A stretch of DNA of 64,000 bases from Aralia elata (Eukaryota; Streptophyta; Magnoliopsida; Apiales; Araliaceae), in the NCBI GenBank assembly GCA_034770075.1, contig CM068383.1:45403222-45467221 (forward strand), given 5' to 3'. This document shows, in pieces, positions 24,096 through 35,013 of this stretch. A program made the translations under genes and the position numbers. Every line of letters begins with the position of its first letter. Position 1 is the first letter of the stretch. The notes beneath the pieces were generated by a model. It ran no database searches. It saw only the letters and a list, made by a program, of their open reading frames with translations, and had not been told where the DNA came from.

Positions 24096-24845
24096 TTGGA
24101 ACTTACTGACAAATCCTTAGAGCGCTTGAAGCCATCTCTTGAAATACCTCCTACACTTGAACTTAAACCTTTACCTAGCCATCTCAGGTATGCTTATTTG
24201 GGTGAATCATCTACTTTGCCTGTTATTATTGCATCTGTACTCAACGAATTGCAGGAAAGTAAGTTGATACGTGTTCTCCGAGAGTACAAATCAGCAATTG
24301 GTTAGACCATCGCAGACATTAAAGGGATTAGCCCATCATTTTGTATGCACAAGATCCTTTTGGAAAATGATGCCAAACCAACAATTGAGCAACAAAGGAG
24401 GCTGAACCCAATCATGAAAGAGGTGGTGAAGAAGGAAATTTTGAAGTGGCTTGATACAGGTATCATTTACCCCATCTCCGATAGCAGTTGGGTGAGTCCA
24501 GTACAGTGCGTGCCTAAAAAGGGTGGCATGACGGTTGTAGAAAATGAAAATAATGAGTTAATACTGACAAGGACAGTGATCGGATGGAGGGTTTGTATGA
24601 ACTATAGAAAACTAAACAAGGTGACCCGCAAGGATCACTTTCCTCTACCCTTCATTGATCAGATGTTAGATAGACTGGCTGGACACGAGTTTTATTGCTT
24701 ATTGGATGGCTATTCAGGTTATAATCAGATAGTGATTGCCCCCGAAGATCAGGAGAAGACTACCTTCACATGTCCTTATGGTACTTTTACTTTTAGAAGG
24801 ATGTCTTTTGGCTTATGAAATGCACCAGCGACATTCCAAAGATGC
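24096..24845 (+). pseudogene. Element Y reverse transcriptase, N-terminal half
   Basis: The frame starts with the pre-RT region (LKPLPSHLRYAYLG, VLREYKSAIG). A stop at 24303-24305 stands where the Athila family has tryptophan, followed by TIADIKGISP. RT fingers and palm follow: QRRLNPIMKEVV, WVSPVQCVPKKGG, WRVCMNYRKLNK, PLPFIDQMLDRL, LLDGYSGYNQI. A second stop (24816-24818) lies in FGL*NAPATFQ, where cysteine is usual. The reading frame is unchanged across both stops. Confidence 0.9.
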
Positions 24846-26048
24846 ATGATGGCTATTTTCTCAGATATGGTCGAACGCAATGTGGAGGTATTCATGGACG
24901 ATTTTTCAGTGTTTGGTGACTCCTTTGATAATTGTTTGGAAAATCTGGTCCTAGTTCTGAAAAGATGCGTGGAAACCAATTTAGTGCTCAATTGGGAAAA
25001 ATGCCACTTTATGGTGCAAGAGGGAATCATTCTTGGGCACAAGGTGTCGTCAAAAGGGTTAAAGGTAGACCGAGCCAAGCTGGAGACAATCGAGAATCTA
25101 CCTCCACCAACTACAGTCAAGGGGATACGAAGCTTCTTAGGACATGCCGGATTTTATAGGAGATTCATAAAGGATTTTTCCAAAATCTCTAAGCCTTTAT
25201 GTAGTCTATTGGAGAAAGATGTTCCCTTCAAGTTTGATGATAAATGTTTTGCGGCTTTTGAATTGTTGAGAAAGAAACTGACCACAACGCCTGTAATAGT
25301 AGCACCGGATTGGTCAAAGCCGTTCGAGTTAATGTGTGATGCTAGCGACTATGCTATTGGGGCTATTTTGGGCCAACGAAAGGAAAAGATTTTTCATGCC
25401 ATTTATTATGCTAGCAAAACATTGTCCGATACCCAACTCAACTATATAACCACCGAAAAGGAGTTGCTAGCGGTAGTGTATGCATTTGACAAATTTCGGT
25501 CGTATTTAATTGGAACTAAAGTGGTGGTGTTCACTGATCATTCTGCCATAAGATATCTGATTTCGAAAAAAGATGCGAAGCCAAGGCTAATTCGATGGAT
25601 ACTTCTACTACAGGAGTTCGACCTGGAAATCCGGGATAGGAAGGGGACAGAAAATCAAGTGGCAGATCATCTCTCAAGATTAGAAAATAATGACCACGTC
25701 AAGGGAGACAAAATAGTGATCAATGAATTCTTCCCGGATGAACAATTGTTTGTGATTAATTCAGAAGTTCCGTGGTATGCAGATTTTGTCAACTATTTGG
25801 TTAGCAACGTACTTCCCCCAAATTTGACCAGCCAACAAAAGAAAACGTTTCTGCATGATGTAAAAAGGTACATATGGGATGAGCCGTTCCTGTTCAAACA
25901 TTGTGCCGATCAGATGATTCGACGGCGTGTGCCACAAAGTGAAATAGAGAGTATCTTACATCATTGTCATGATTCGCTATATGGAGGTCATTACGGAGGC
26001 GAAAAGATAGTTGCCAAGGTGTTACAGGCAGGATTTTTCTGACCCACA
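24846..26048 (+). pseudogene. Element Y RT palm, RNase H and integrase zinc finger
   Basis: The catalytic VFMDDFSVFG is at about 24888-24917. Connection and RNase H follow (FLGHAGFYRRFIKDFS, MCDASDYAIGAILGQ, FTDHSAIRYL, ADHLSRLEN). The integrase zinc finger begins with ILHHCHDSLYGGHYGG. The stop TGA at 26040-26042 stands where the family has tryptophan (GFF*PTLFKDA). Confidence 0.92.
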
Positions 26049-26267
26049 TTGTTTAAAGACGCCTACCACTTCGTTCAGAGATGTAATAGATGTCAAAGGA
26101 TGGGAAATATTTCCAAACGTCATGAGATGCCTTTGAATGCCATTTTAGAAGTTAAAGTCTTCGACGTTTGGGGAATAGATTTTATGGGACCATTTCCATC
26201 TTCCTTTAACAACCTCTACATCCTTTTGGCGGTCGATTATGTCTCTAAATGGGTGAAAGCAAGTGCT
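26049..26267 (+). pseudogene. Element Y integrase core, first part
   Basis: The zinc finger ends with CNRCQRMGNIS. The core begins with WGIDFMGPFPSS, which carries the first catalytic aspartate, and LLAVDYVSKWV. It is cut at 26267 by element C, with gtgct (26263-26267) as the duplicated target. The gene resumes at 57527. Confidence 0.93.
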
Positions 26268-28052
26268 TGTTAGGTTTGTATAACGCGAACATGCAATCAA
26301 ATTACATTAATAAAGCGGAAGCGCGATAAAATCAGATTTTAAAATTTTATACAAACCATCACCATGATCTTTCTTTATGCACAATTATTAATTAAACGAA
26401 AGAGATGGAGAATAAGAATTATACCCTTATAGAATTCTAGCTTCCTCAGGTACAAGTTCACCTCCAATTCCTTCGCGTTCTCCTTGAATTCCACCGATTA
26501 AATTCCTTCCTTTGATCAACGTTAGCCACCCAAGTGTTTGGCCTCTAGAGGTGATCCACCAAGGAATAATACTTGTTCAAGAAGATGGGTGTTGGCAAAA
26601 CCCTAATTTCTATCTCTATAGAAATTGTAAGTATTCTCTACAATTCTTATGCAAGAGTGTGTAACCCTAATCTATGATAAGACTTCTCTTATTTATAGAT
26701 GTAGGAAAACCCTTCCCTAAACTATTTAGGATTAGGGTTTCTATTCTAATTAAACTCCTTTAATTAAATTAAACTCCTAATCCAATTAGGAATTCATGTG
26801 AGAGTACTTCTATTAATTAATTCCCAATCCCTATTAGGAATTAAATAATAGTAATAGTAATAATAATAAGATTCCTCTTATTAATTTATATTTAATATTT
26901 CTAAAATATTAAATAATAAATATTAAGCTATTTAATTTATTCTATCTCCATAGACTAAATTAAATACACTTAACTTATTATTATAATTATGTCATTTACT
27001 TCTTAAATAAATATTTTTCTTTTGCGGTGTGGCCCTTTAGGTTCTCCATATTAAACCGGTTGTGAATAAATCAATTAGAACAATTCTAATCTTATTTAAA
27101 TAAATAAATTAAACTATTTAATTCATTTAAATAAATAATATTTATTCTACAATAAGGGTAAGCCCCCTTAGCGATCAACGACTTTCCAAATAATATAGAT
27201 TTCAACATTAATCATAAAAGAACCTTTCAGTGCATTGTTACCGTACAATTCAATCCTTCTACCATACAATGTCCCAATTAAATATAAGACATGGAATTAC
27301 TGTCAAGTCTTATTTTATTTAATTATATGTATTTCGATTCTAAAATGCACAACTCTAATTAATGCAAATTAGAAACTCTTTTCTAATTTCATTCTGCTTT
27401 GGCCAAAGACTTCTGAGTCGTCATTTATCGAATCACATAGGACATTCTCTCCTTTTACTAGAAGTGGTAGATTCATGTTGATCATTCACCTATTTCCATG
27501 TACAACTTATTATACCCAATCATACCCTTTGATATACCCTAAAGGTCTTAAGGGACATGTCAAAGTATAACTCATCATACACAAGATACTATGATGATCT
27601 CAAGTCCAATGATCACTTGTACTACTATCACTAGAGGAATTCCTATTGACAGACGAGTAAAACTCCATTAGGTATTCCTTAGCGAGCCACGTTCAGTGAA
27701 CTTATTCTCTAATAAGCACCTACATACTTGCTTTAGTGTCTCCACACAAATGATTATGAGATCTTCATAAGAGCAAGCAACGTATGTACTAATCTATCCG
27801 GATTTACTAATCCCCTTTTTAGTAATCCATCGATTAGGAACAATTTAAGTTTGTGAGTTATCTAGAATTTAGATCTCATTAGCATGATCATCATCATGAT
27901 TCTAAAAGCATTGCTCAAAACTATGGGTTTATCACATTTAATATAACATCACTATGTAGATAATGTTAAATGCCTTTTAACAACCAAATAAGATTACAAA
28001 GTATATGCTACATCATATCAAATATGATTGGCTTGTGTGCATACTACTTTCA
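26268..28052 (-). repeat. Element C LTR, 3' LTR in element orientation
   Basis: This 1,785-bp LTR has a TATA box on the minus strand (TATAAATA, about 26690-26697) and very A+T-rich stretches. The ORF-like pieces carry no domain. It differs from its partner by scattered substitutions and small indels, including a missing 17-bp repeat found near 56404-56420. Confidence 0.93.
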
Positions 28053-28066
28053 ATCTCCCACTTGCA
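28053..28066 (-). other. Element C polypurine tract
   Basis: The minus strand reads gtgcaagtgggagat directly before the LTR start, the usual copia-type tract. Confidence 0.8.
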
Positions 28067-28966
28067 CTAAAGCCAATCGTCATGGTATCTAATACCCTTC
28101 TTCTCTAAGTGACGATCATCCTGCTGTTTGGATAAAGCTTCAGTAAGTGGATATGCAATGTTGTTCTTGAGAGTCCACTATCTCTATAGTTACTTCTCCT
28201 CTTTCAATGATTCCACTAATCAAATGAAAGTGCCGCAATACATGTTTGAATCCAAGATGAGACTTAGGAACTATTCCTAGTTCTGTAATGAACTTTTCAT
28301 CCAAACAATCAACTTGCAGCTTCATTTACAGCTATATACTTTGTCTTTATCACTAAACAAGCAACTCTTTACTGTTTGGAACCTTTCCAATTTACTGCAC
28401 CACCTTTTAAGGTAACGATTTACTTTAAAGTGGATTTGTTATCGTCTTGGTCAGTCTGAAAAACTTGAATCTGTTAAGCCCTCTAGTTTTTATTCAGACC
28501 TACCATGAATCATGATCACATCTTCAGTACCGGTTAAGTACTTAAAGATGTTTATCACTGTCTTACAGTGATCTTCTCCAGAATATGACTGATCAACATC
28601 AAGCCTAGTATATTCATTGCATACATGATAGTAACTCATGCGATCTCTCTTTCAATTTGGGACAATTTTAGAGAGATTCACTCCATGGCTCATCATTATG
28701 AGACCTCTCTTGGAGTTTGCCATGCTAAACGCCTTTAGCATCGAATGAATATACGTTCATTGGGTCAAGCCGAACATCCTTTTAAATCTATCTGTATAGA
28801 TTTATATCCCCAATTTATAGGATGCTCCTCCCAAGTCATTCATGGAGGAATGTTTAGACAATTTTATCTTTATTGATTGTAGCATTGGTGTGTCATTCCT
28901 TATCAGTAATATATCAACATATAATACTAGGAATGTCACAGTGCTCCCACTAACCTTTTGTACACA
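28067..28966 (-). pseudogene. Element C RT C-terminus and RNase H
   Basis: Read on the minus strand in shifting frames, the copia RT motif TFLVLYVDDILL is seen as TFLVLYVD followed by ILLI, with one codon lost. IKIKLSKHSSMNDLGGASY and FGLTQ follow. RNase H signatures include LEGLTDSSF, GGAVNWKGSKQ, NEAA, KHVLRHFHLI and ERGEVTIE. There are many stops and indels. The left end joins the purine tract, and the right end is cut by element A at 28967-28971 (ctagg). Confidence 0.85.
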
Positions 28967-28971
28967 CTAGG

Positions 28972-31095
28972 TGTCGACGCCGGGTTCTCTCGCTTCTCGT
29001 CTTTTCCAATTTTAGCCTTTTGATTTAGATGACGTTTGGAAAAGGTCGGCATTGATGTCGACGGGGTTTTGAAAGATCGCTTTTATGATGAGCCAATTAA
29101 CCAGAGTCGCCAGTTGGTATATTTGAAATGGATGTACCAACTCATCCGAGTTTTCGTTTTTTTATAAATCGCTGGCTCATATGTGACTCCGAATTAATTG
29201 GTCTGCGAGTTGAGATTCATAGGGTTCGGGGGCTTGCTTAAGTGAGGGGAAGGTGTTAGGCACCCCTCGACTTCCGTGAAACACGGTTACCGCAATCTTG
29301 ATGCTTTTCTTATCCTTTAATTCATGAAATGTGTGTGTGTGCGCGTGCGTGTGTGTGTATGTGTGCCTATGTGAATGTTGTGGTGAGTTTGTATGAAAGA
29401 ATCATTTGGATTTTAGGGAAAATCGTGTTTTAATTTGAGAATGCTTCGGAATGTCTTTTCGGCATACACGAGAAAGCTTGGTTCGTTATAAGAAAAATTT
29501 GATTTTTTATTTATCAAAACTATGAGATTTTCATTAGGTGTCGTTTTTGGCAAAACAAGAGTTTTAAACCTTCGTCAAAATAGGAATCGAGATCTATACG
29601 TTGCTTTCGTGAAATGATCGGGCAATTTCTAGAATCTCTTTCACCCTATGCACAAAGATTTAATAAAACGTTACTTATTTCTAAAATCAAATTTTGTGAT
29701 GTTTGAAAACGATTTTCTTTAGCTTTCTCGTTAGATAGGAATCGACATTCATCAACATTTCTCAAATTTTAACCTCGTGATTCTAATATCCTACTTTGAT
29801 TGATTTTATGAAAATCTTATCATTTAACTTTGAAATCAATTTCATATCATAAATCAAATCGAGCATAAACATGCGTCGGGGCTATTCATGGGCATGTAAG
29901 CCATCAAAATGTCCCCGAACGCCAACAATCACAAATTTCACTATTTCGGGGCCTTAAGCACGATTCTCGCCTTAGCGTCGTTTTAAGGCCCGACGGTTAC
30001 ACGTTTACAACGAAGGATTACATTGTTCCTAAATACATACGTCAAAATTTGTCCATCATCGGATTCGGACCATGGCGTCACGCTCCTAGGCTCACATCCA
30101 CAATTTATCACAAACATCAAATAGATACAATAACATAACTAAACAATGGATTGTTTAACGCCCCACAATGGTCCAAAATTAACAATCTAAATAGATCAAT
30201 TCCACCTAATGTATATATCGTTTATGAACGAGCAAAAAAACCTCACCCAATGGATATCATCGGATTATTAGGGAGAAATTTGTTCCGATGGAAACCTCTC
30301 TAATAATTCCTAATCCATTGTTCCACAATAATTTTCATGAAATCTACATTTAATTCAATCAAATAATATGATAGAAATTGATATAAACAAAAGAGATTTC
30401 ACCTTGCAATTGATATCCAAATGGATGTGAACTTGATGTATTTGAATAGAAGGAGAAAATCTATTTGATACAATCAAATCAAAAGAAAATTATTCCTCTC
30501 TTTTTTCTCTCTTTTCTTCCTATTTGATTGCAAAATCTAGCTATTTTCTCTCTATTTCCGTGCTTGGCTGCTGCTGAATTCTTCTTCTTCCTCAAAATTT
30601 CTCCAACTCCCTGTATGCTGTCCAAAGCTGAGTTTAAATAGGCTGGCCAAAGCCAGCCGCAGATCTATCTGCGGCTGGCCGCAGATAGATCTGCGGCTGG
30701 CCAGCTGGCACGCCTCCCATCGCACTCAGCTGGTAGTGCCTGGTTTCCTGGTTTCCGTGCTGGCGCACCCACTTGGCCGCAGATCTATCCGCGGCTGGCG
30801 GGCTTGACTTTCTCGATTTTCGTGCCACGCCTCGATTTTCGTGCCGTAACGTCGGTTTTCGCTGACAGGCCCGTATTCCGCAGTCCGGGAACTTCCGGGA
30901 GACGTGCCACCTCATTCGGAAATGCCTGCCTCGGACGGCTTTATTGTCACGTAAACTTGGGTTGCCCAAAACATTGCGGCGGTGCCGGGCGCTTGCCCTT
31001 GTGTCCGCTCCTTTGCTCCCGCAAGCCGGTTCAATTGACGATTTCGCCCTCCTGTCATGGTTAGTAGAAGGAAACGCAAAATTTGGGTGTCTACA
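28972..31095 (-). repeat. Element A LTR, 3' LTR in element orientation
   Basis: This 2,124-bp LTR has a CA/GT-alternating tract (29325-29365) and a hairpin-forming GC block (30651-30700). A TATA-like word TATTTAAA lies at 30633-30640 on the minus strand. Differences from the partner LTR are rare in the first 1.3 kb and concentrated in the last 600 bp. Confidence 0.93.
30651..30700. repeat. Inverted GC repeat in the A LTR
   Basis: The word ccgcagatctatctgcgg is followed by its own reverse complement, ccgcagatagatctgcgg, sharing ggctggcc ends. The pair can fold as one long hairpin or two short ones. The same block is at 38890-38940; related words are in both LTRs of element B. Confidence 0.85.
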
Positions 31096-31111
31096 GCTGC
31101 CCCTCTTTATC
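31096..31111 (-). other. Element A polypurine tract
   Basis: The minus strand reads gataaagaggggcagc immediately before the LTR TG. Element B has the same tract at 49196-49211. Confidence 0.88.
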
Positions 31112-31325
31112 ATGTTTATGAAATGTTAAATGAAATGAACAGGATAAAGAAACAGACACCCGATGCATGAATGGCAATGCATAAGAATTGACAATACATA
31201 CATGATGCAACACATATGATTTATGATGCAACACAAGATGTAACGCATGCAAAAACAGCCGCAAGAGTGTCGATGTTTTAACCCTTTGACCGTATTTGTT
31301 AGTCGTTGGGTTTACTTCTTCCAAT

Positions 31326-31520
31326 CTATCGTCTCGTTCGGGGCCGGGTATCGTCGTCGGTCACCCATCGCGTACCCCCCGGTTATCGTCGCCGGTTGGT
31401 TATCTTGTCGGAGCCGGTTATCGTCGCCGGACATCCATCTCATGATCGCCGGTTATCGTCGCCGGTCGATCGTCTCGTCGGGGCCGGGTATCGTCGCCGG
31501 TCACCCATCTCGTTTGACTC
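31326..31520 (-). repeat. Few-copy version of the 70-bp repeat in element A
   Basis: Degenerate units carry words such as tcggggccgggtatcgtc and ggtcacccatct, the reverse complement of the unit amplified in element B (45448-48988). About three to five half-units can be recognised. Confidence 0.8.
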
Positions 31521-31675
31521 TGATAGGCTAGGACCTTGACACCTGACCTGCTCGATTTTTTTCATTTCATGGATCACATACAGAATTATCATCTATTCAT
31601 GCGTGTGACACAACATGTAAATTGAGAAAAAATGACCCCTGTACAGTCTTTTGATACTGTTCTACAGATGTCATC

Positions 31676-33085
31676 ACTTGTAGTGGTTCGCTTGGATGCC
31701 TTCCCAGGTTGCTCACCACCTTGTGGTGGTTGGTTTGGATCTCAGCCCTTCCCAGGGTGCTCACCATCTTGTCGTGGTTTGCTTGGATGCCTTCCCAGGT
31801 TGCTCACCAACTTGTCGTGGTTTGCTTGGATATCAGCCCTTCCCAGGGTGCTCACCATCTTGTCGTGGTTTGCTTGGATGCCTTCCCAGGTTGCTCACCA
31901 ACTTGTCGTGGTTTGCTTGGATATCAGCCCTTCCCAGGGGTGCTCACCATCTTGTCGTGGTTTGCTTGGATGCCTTCCCAGGTTGCTCACCAACTTGTCG
32001 TGGTTTGCTTGGATATCAGCCCTTCCCAGGGTGCTCACCATCTTGTCGTGGTTTGCTTGGATGCCTTCCCAGGTTGCTCACCAACTTGTCGTGGTTTGCT
32101 TGGATATCAACCCTTCCCAGGGTGCTCACCATCTTGTCGTGGTTTGCTTGGATCTCAGCCCTTCCCAGGGTTTGTTGTTTTTTGTCTTTTTTCTTTTGTG
32201 GATATCAGCCCTTCCCAGGGGTGCTCACCATCTTGTTGTGGTTCGCGTGGATCTCAGCCCTTCCTAGGGTTTGTTATTTTTTGTCTTTTTTCTTTTTGTG
32301 TGGATATCAGCCCTTCCTAGGGGTGCTCACCATCTTGTTGTGGTTCGCGTGGATCTCAGCCCTTCCCAGGGTTTGTTATTTTTTGTCTTTTTTCTTTTTA
32401 TGTGGATATCAGCCCTTCCCAGGGGTGCTCACCATCTTGTTGTGGTTCGCGTGGATCTCAGCCCTTCCCAGGGTTTGTTATTTTTTGTCTTTTTTCTTTT
32501 TGTGTGGATATCAGCCCTTCCCAGGGGTGCTCACCATCTTGTTGTGGTTCGCGTGGATCTCAGCCCTTCCTAGGGTTTGTTATTTTTTGTCTTTTTTCTT
32601 TTTGTGTGGATATCAGCCCTTCCCAGGGGTGCTCACCATCTTGTTGTGGTTCGCGTGGATCTCAGCCCTTCCTAGGGTGCTCACCAACTTGTCGTGGTTT
32701 GCTTGGATATCAGCCCTTCCCAGGGTGCTCACCATCTTGTCGTGGTTTGCTTGGATGCCTTCCCAGGTTGCTCACCAACTTGTCGTGGTTTGCTTGGATA
32801 TCAGCCCTTCCCAGGGTGCTCACCATCTTGTCGTGGTTTGCTTGGATGCCTTCCCAGGTTGCTCACCAACTTGTCGTGGTTTGCTTGGATATCAGCCCTT
32901 CCCAGGGTGCTCACCATCTTGTCGTGGTTTGCTTGGATGCCTTCCCAGGTTGCTCACCAACTTGTCGTGGTTTGCTTGGATATCAACCCTTCCCCGGGTG
33001 CTCACCATCTTGTCGTGGTTTGCTTGGATCTCAGCCCTTCCCAGGGTGCTCACCATCTTGTCGTGGTTTGTTTGAGTCAGTTTGG
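31676..33085 (-). repeat. Tandem array with subunits of about 45 bp in the 3' region of element A
   Basis: About 30 subunits alternate between two forms: one with gcttggatatcagcccttcccagg and gtgctcaccatcttg, the other with gcttggatgccttcccagg and ttgctcaccaacttg. In the middle (32160-32650) a variant contains a T-rich spacer (tttgtcttttttc) and repeats about every 105 bp. The long frames across the array (up to 459 codons) reflect repeat periodicity and are not considered genes. Confidence 0.9.
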
Positions 33086-33850
33086 AGTATTTGATGACTC
33101 TTGAGTGATTTTCACTGATGACACCGCACCATTCCATTTCAGCCGATTCTGCCCCGAGTCGGGTCGCTGAGGATGGCCGGATCCGACTGGCCTTGATTAC
33201 AACCGTTAGCCGAGCCATTTCTTTATTGGATCGTATCGACATGATGGGGCAGTAGATTGCAGGGGACGCCGATGCTTCAGACCTATCCACCACTTTATCC
33301 ATCCTGCTTAAGTTAGTTTCAGATCTGTAGATCGTTTTATCTCCTGCATAGATTATGTCAGTTTCATCTGTTATCGAAAAGGAAATCTTGTAACGAAATG
33401 ACTTATATATATAGACATGCATTTATATTCAGTCATTTTCCCCTTTTTTTCGTATCGTTGCCTTTCATCGGATCCTCATTTTATCCAGTCAACCACGATT
33501 TTGATATCTTGCCCTCTTTTTCTTCTCAAGTCTTGATGGAGATTTGGCAGATACTACCGCACACCCTGTTGATTTCATCGGATTGAGTCTTAGATTTTTT
33601 TGACTAAGTGTTTGGTTGGGTCCGGGTTATGTCACTTGAGATGAAGCTGATCAGGTGGCTGACTTCGGGAAGGTTTTGAGGGTATAGGAAGGCTTTTCTG
33701 GTTGTTGGGAATTGGTTTTGACAGAAGAAAGTATTATTTTGTAAGGAATGGGACCGTGCCACGATGGCTGCCTACGTACCCCCACAAGTCGGGAGATCAG
33801 GTCTTACATAGTTCGTTCTTTCAAAGAACAACGAGAAAATGATGATGATG
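33086..33850 (-). other. Element A 3' untranslated region and end of pol
   Basis: No intact gene is present. Near 33740-33830 the minus strand resembles the short conserved end of the Ogre-type pol frame (a CXXC-free, proline-rich tail), so the array above lies between the end of pol and the 3' LTR. Confidence 0.4.
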
Positions 33851-33857
33851 ATTGTTG

Positions 33858-33859
<2 letters not shown>

Positions 33860-33895
<36 letters not shown>
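33860..33895. repeat. Poly-T run of 36 bases
   Basis: This is an uninterrupted homopolymer in the decayed C-terminal pol region of element A. Confidence 0.95.
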
Positions 33896-34032
33896 CTTCA
33901 TGGAACCGCTTCACCGAGTCGGAATTGAGGGGTTATGGAAACACCTCTCCATCCCTCTTTTGCAATATGAGGGCTCCTCCAGACATCACCTTCTTAATCA
34001 CGAAAGGCCCCTCTCAGTTCGGGGCAAGCTTT

Positions 34033-34035
<3 letters not shown>
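33896..34035 (-). pseudogene. Element A integrase C-terminal piece
   Basis: On the minus strand GKLAPN, a stop, EGPFVIKKVMSGGALIL and a short tail match the end of Tat/Ogre integrases (the GPF module). The piece is collinear with 34083-34595 but separated from it by the poly-T run. Confidence 0.75.

Positions 34036-34082
<47 letters not shown>
34036..34082. repeat. Poly-T run of 47 bases inside integrase coding homology
   Basis: The run separates LVLKKGMPS from GKLAPN, two blocks that are close neighbours in Ogre-type integrases. It therefore looks like an expansion in place of a few codons. Confidence 0.9.
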
Positions 34083-34083
<1 letters not shown>

Positions 34084-34595
34084 AGAAGGCATGCCTTTCT
34101 TTAGCACTAGGTCATTTTCTTTGAACTTCTGAGGTCTTATCTTTTGTCGTAAGATCGAGAGATTCTTTGCTGATACAACTGGCCGCGTGAAATAGCAGCC
34201 ACCCCTTTTCTCATCAATTAGGGCAAATTGGTCGTATCGACCTTGCATTCAACCCTCCTTGTTTATCTGAGCATCTCAACCTCAAATGGCAGAACTACCT
34301 CTATTCCGTACACCAGAGTGTAAGGGGTTGCCCCTGTAGAAATACGCACCGATTTTCGGTACGCCAGCAGGGTGAAAGGTAGCAGATCCGGCCATCCCCG
34401 ATGTTTAGCAGACATTCTCGCCATGATCCTCTTGATATTCTTATTCGCAGCCTCCACTGCCCCATTCATCTTAGGACGGCAAATGATAGCATTGAGGTGT
34501 TTGATCTTGAACTGGTCATATAATTCCTTCATAAGGGTACTGCTCAAATTTTTTGCATTGTCGGAGACTAAGGCCTCAGGTTGCCCATTCGGCAA
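34083..34595 (-). pseudogene. Element A integrase core, C-terminal half
   Basis: Reading from 34595 the minus strand shows GQPEALVSDNAKNLSS (second catalytic aspartate), RPKMNGAVEAANKNIKRI (catalytic glutamate), then GWPDLLPFTLLAYR and STGATPYTLVYG, all diagnostic of the Tat/Ogre lineage. After a stop near 34260 it continues with YDQFALIDEKR and FKENDLVLKK. The first catalytic aspartate and the zinc finger are missing. The 5' end is a deletion junction near 34600-34650. Confidence 0.9.
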
Positions 34596-34654
34596 ATGAT
34601 ATCTCCATACTGGCTTAACATCTCTGTTTTCTGGCTAGGGGGTCAGATCTGTTC

Positions 34655-35013
34655 CTATTTTGAGCTCTCTGGGTTTGTCAGGGGTTCTAATTTTTTATGG
34701 TGATGGTTTGGTTTGAGTTGGGTTTGGGGTTTGTCTCCGACCCATCCTTTGATCTCGTCAGGCGTGCCGTCATTATCTGTGTCATCCTGCTCAATGCCCA
34801 TTAAATCGAAATCCAGCTCAATATCAAAATCGTAGTCAACTTTCGAATTTGAAGAATCGTTTGTTAGGCAAGAGACACTCAAATTGGTACACCTGGCATG
34901 AAACAAAATATTTGTCATATATAAGGCATTTTCTCGCAATGATCATCTTTAAGATAACATGACAAAATAACATAATCATGCACAATTTTAAAATAAGGAA
35001 CAACAACTGGAAT
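34655..35013 (-). other. Element A spacer after gag, remnant of uncertain origin
   Basis: The minus strand has a frame of about 94 codons with an acidic stretch (DYDFDIELDFDLMG, EQDDTDNDG). Similar acidic linkers occur between gag and RT in Tat elements, but no protease motif is visible. This is where protease, RT and RNase H would be expected; they are deleted. Confidence 0.4.

Noticed and set aside
29325..29365. The GT/GC-alternating tract in A and B LTRs as a regulatory element
   Set aside because: It is a simple dinucleotide repeat present in all four LTRs; I see no evidence of function beyond that.
31632..33104. Long frames up to 459 codons in element A
   Set aside because: They run through a tandem array whose units avoid stops in several frames; the protein has only repeat sequence and no family resemblance.
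33748..34248. Phenylalanine- or lysine-rich proteins
   Set aside because: They are translations of the two poly-T runs.
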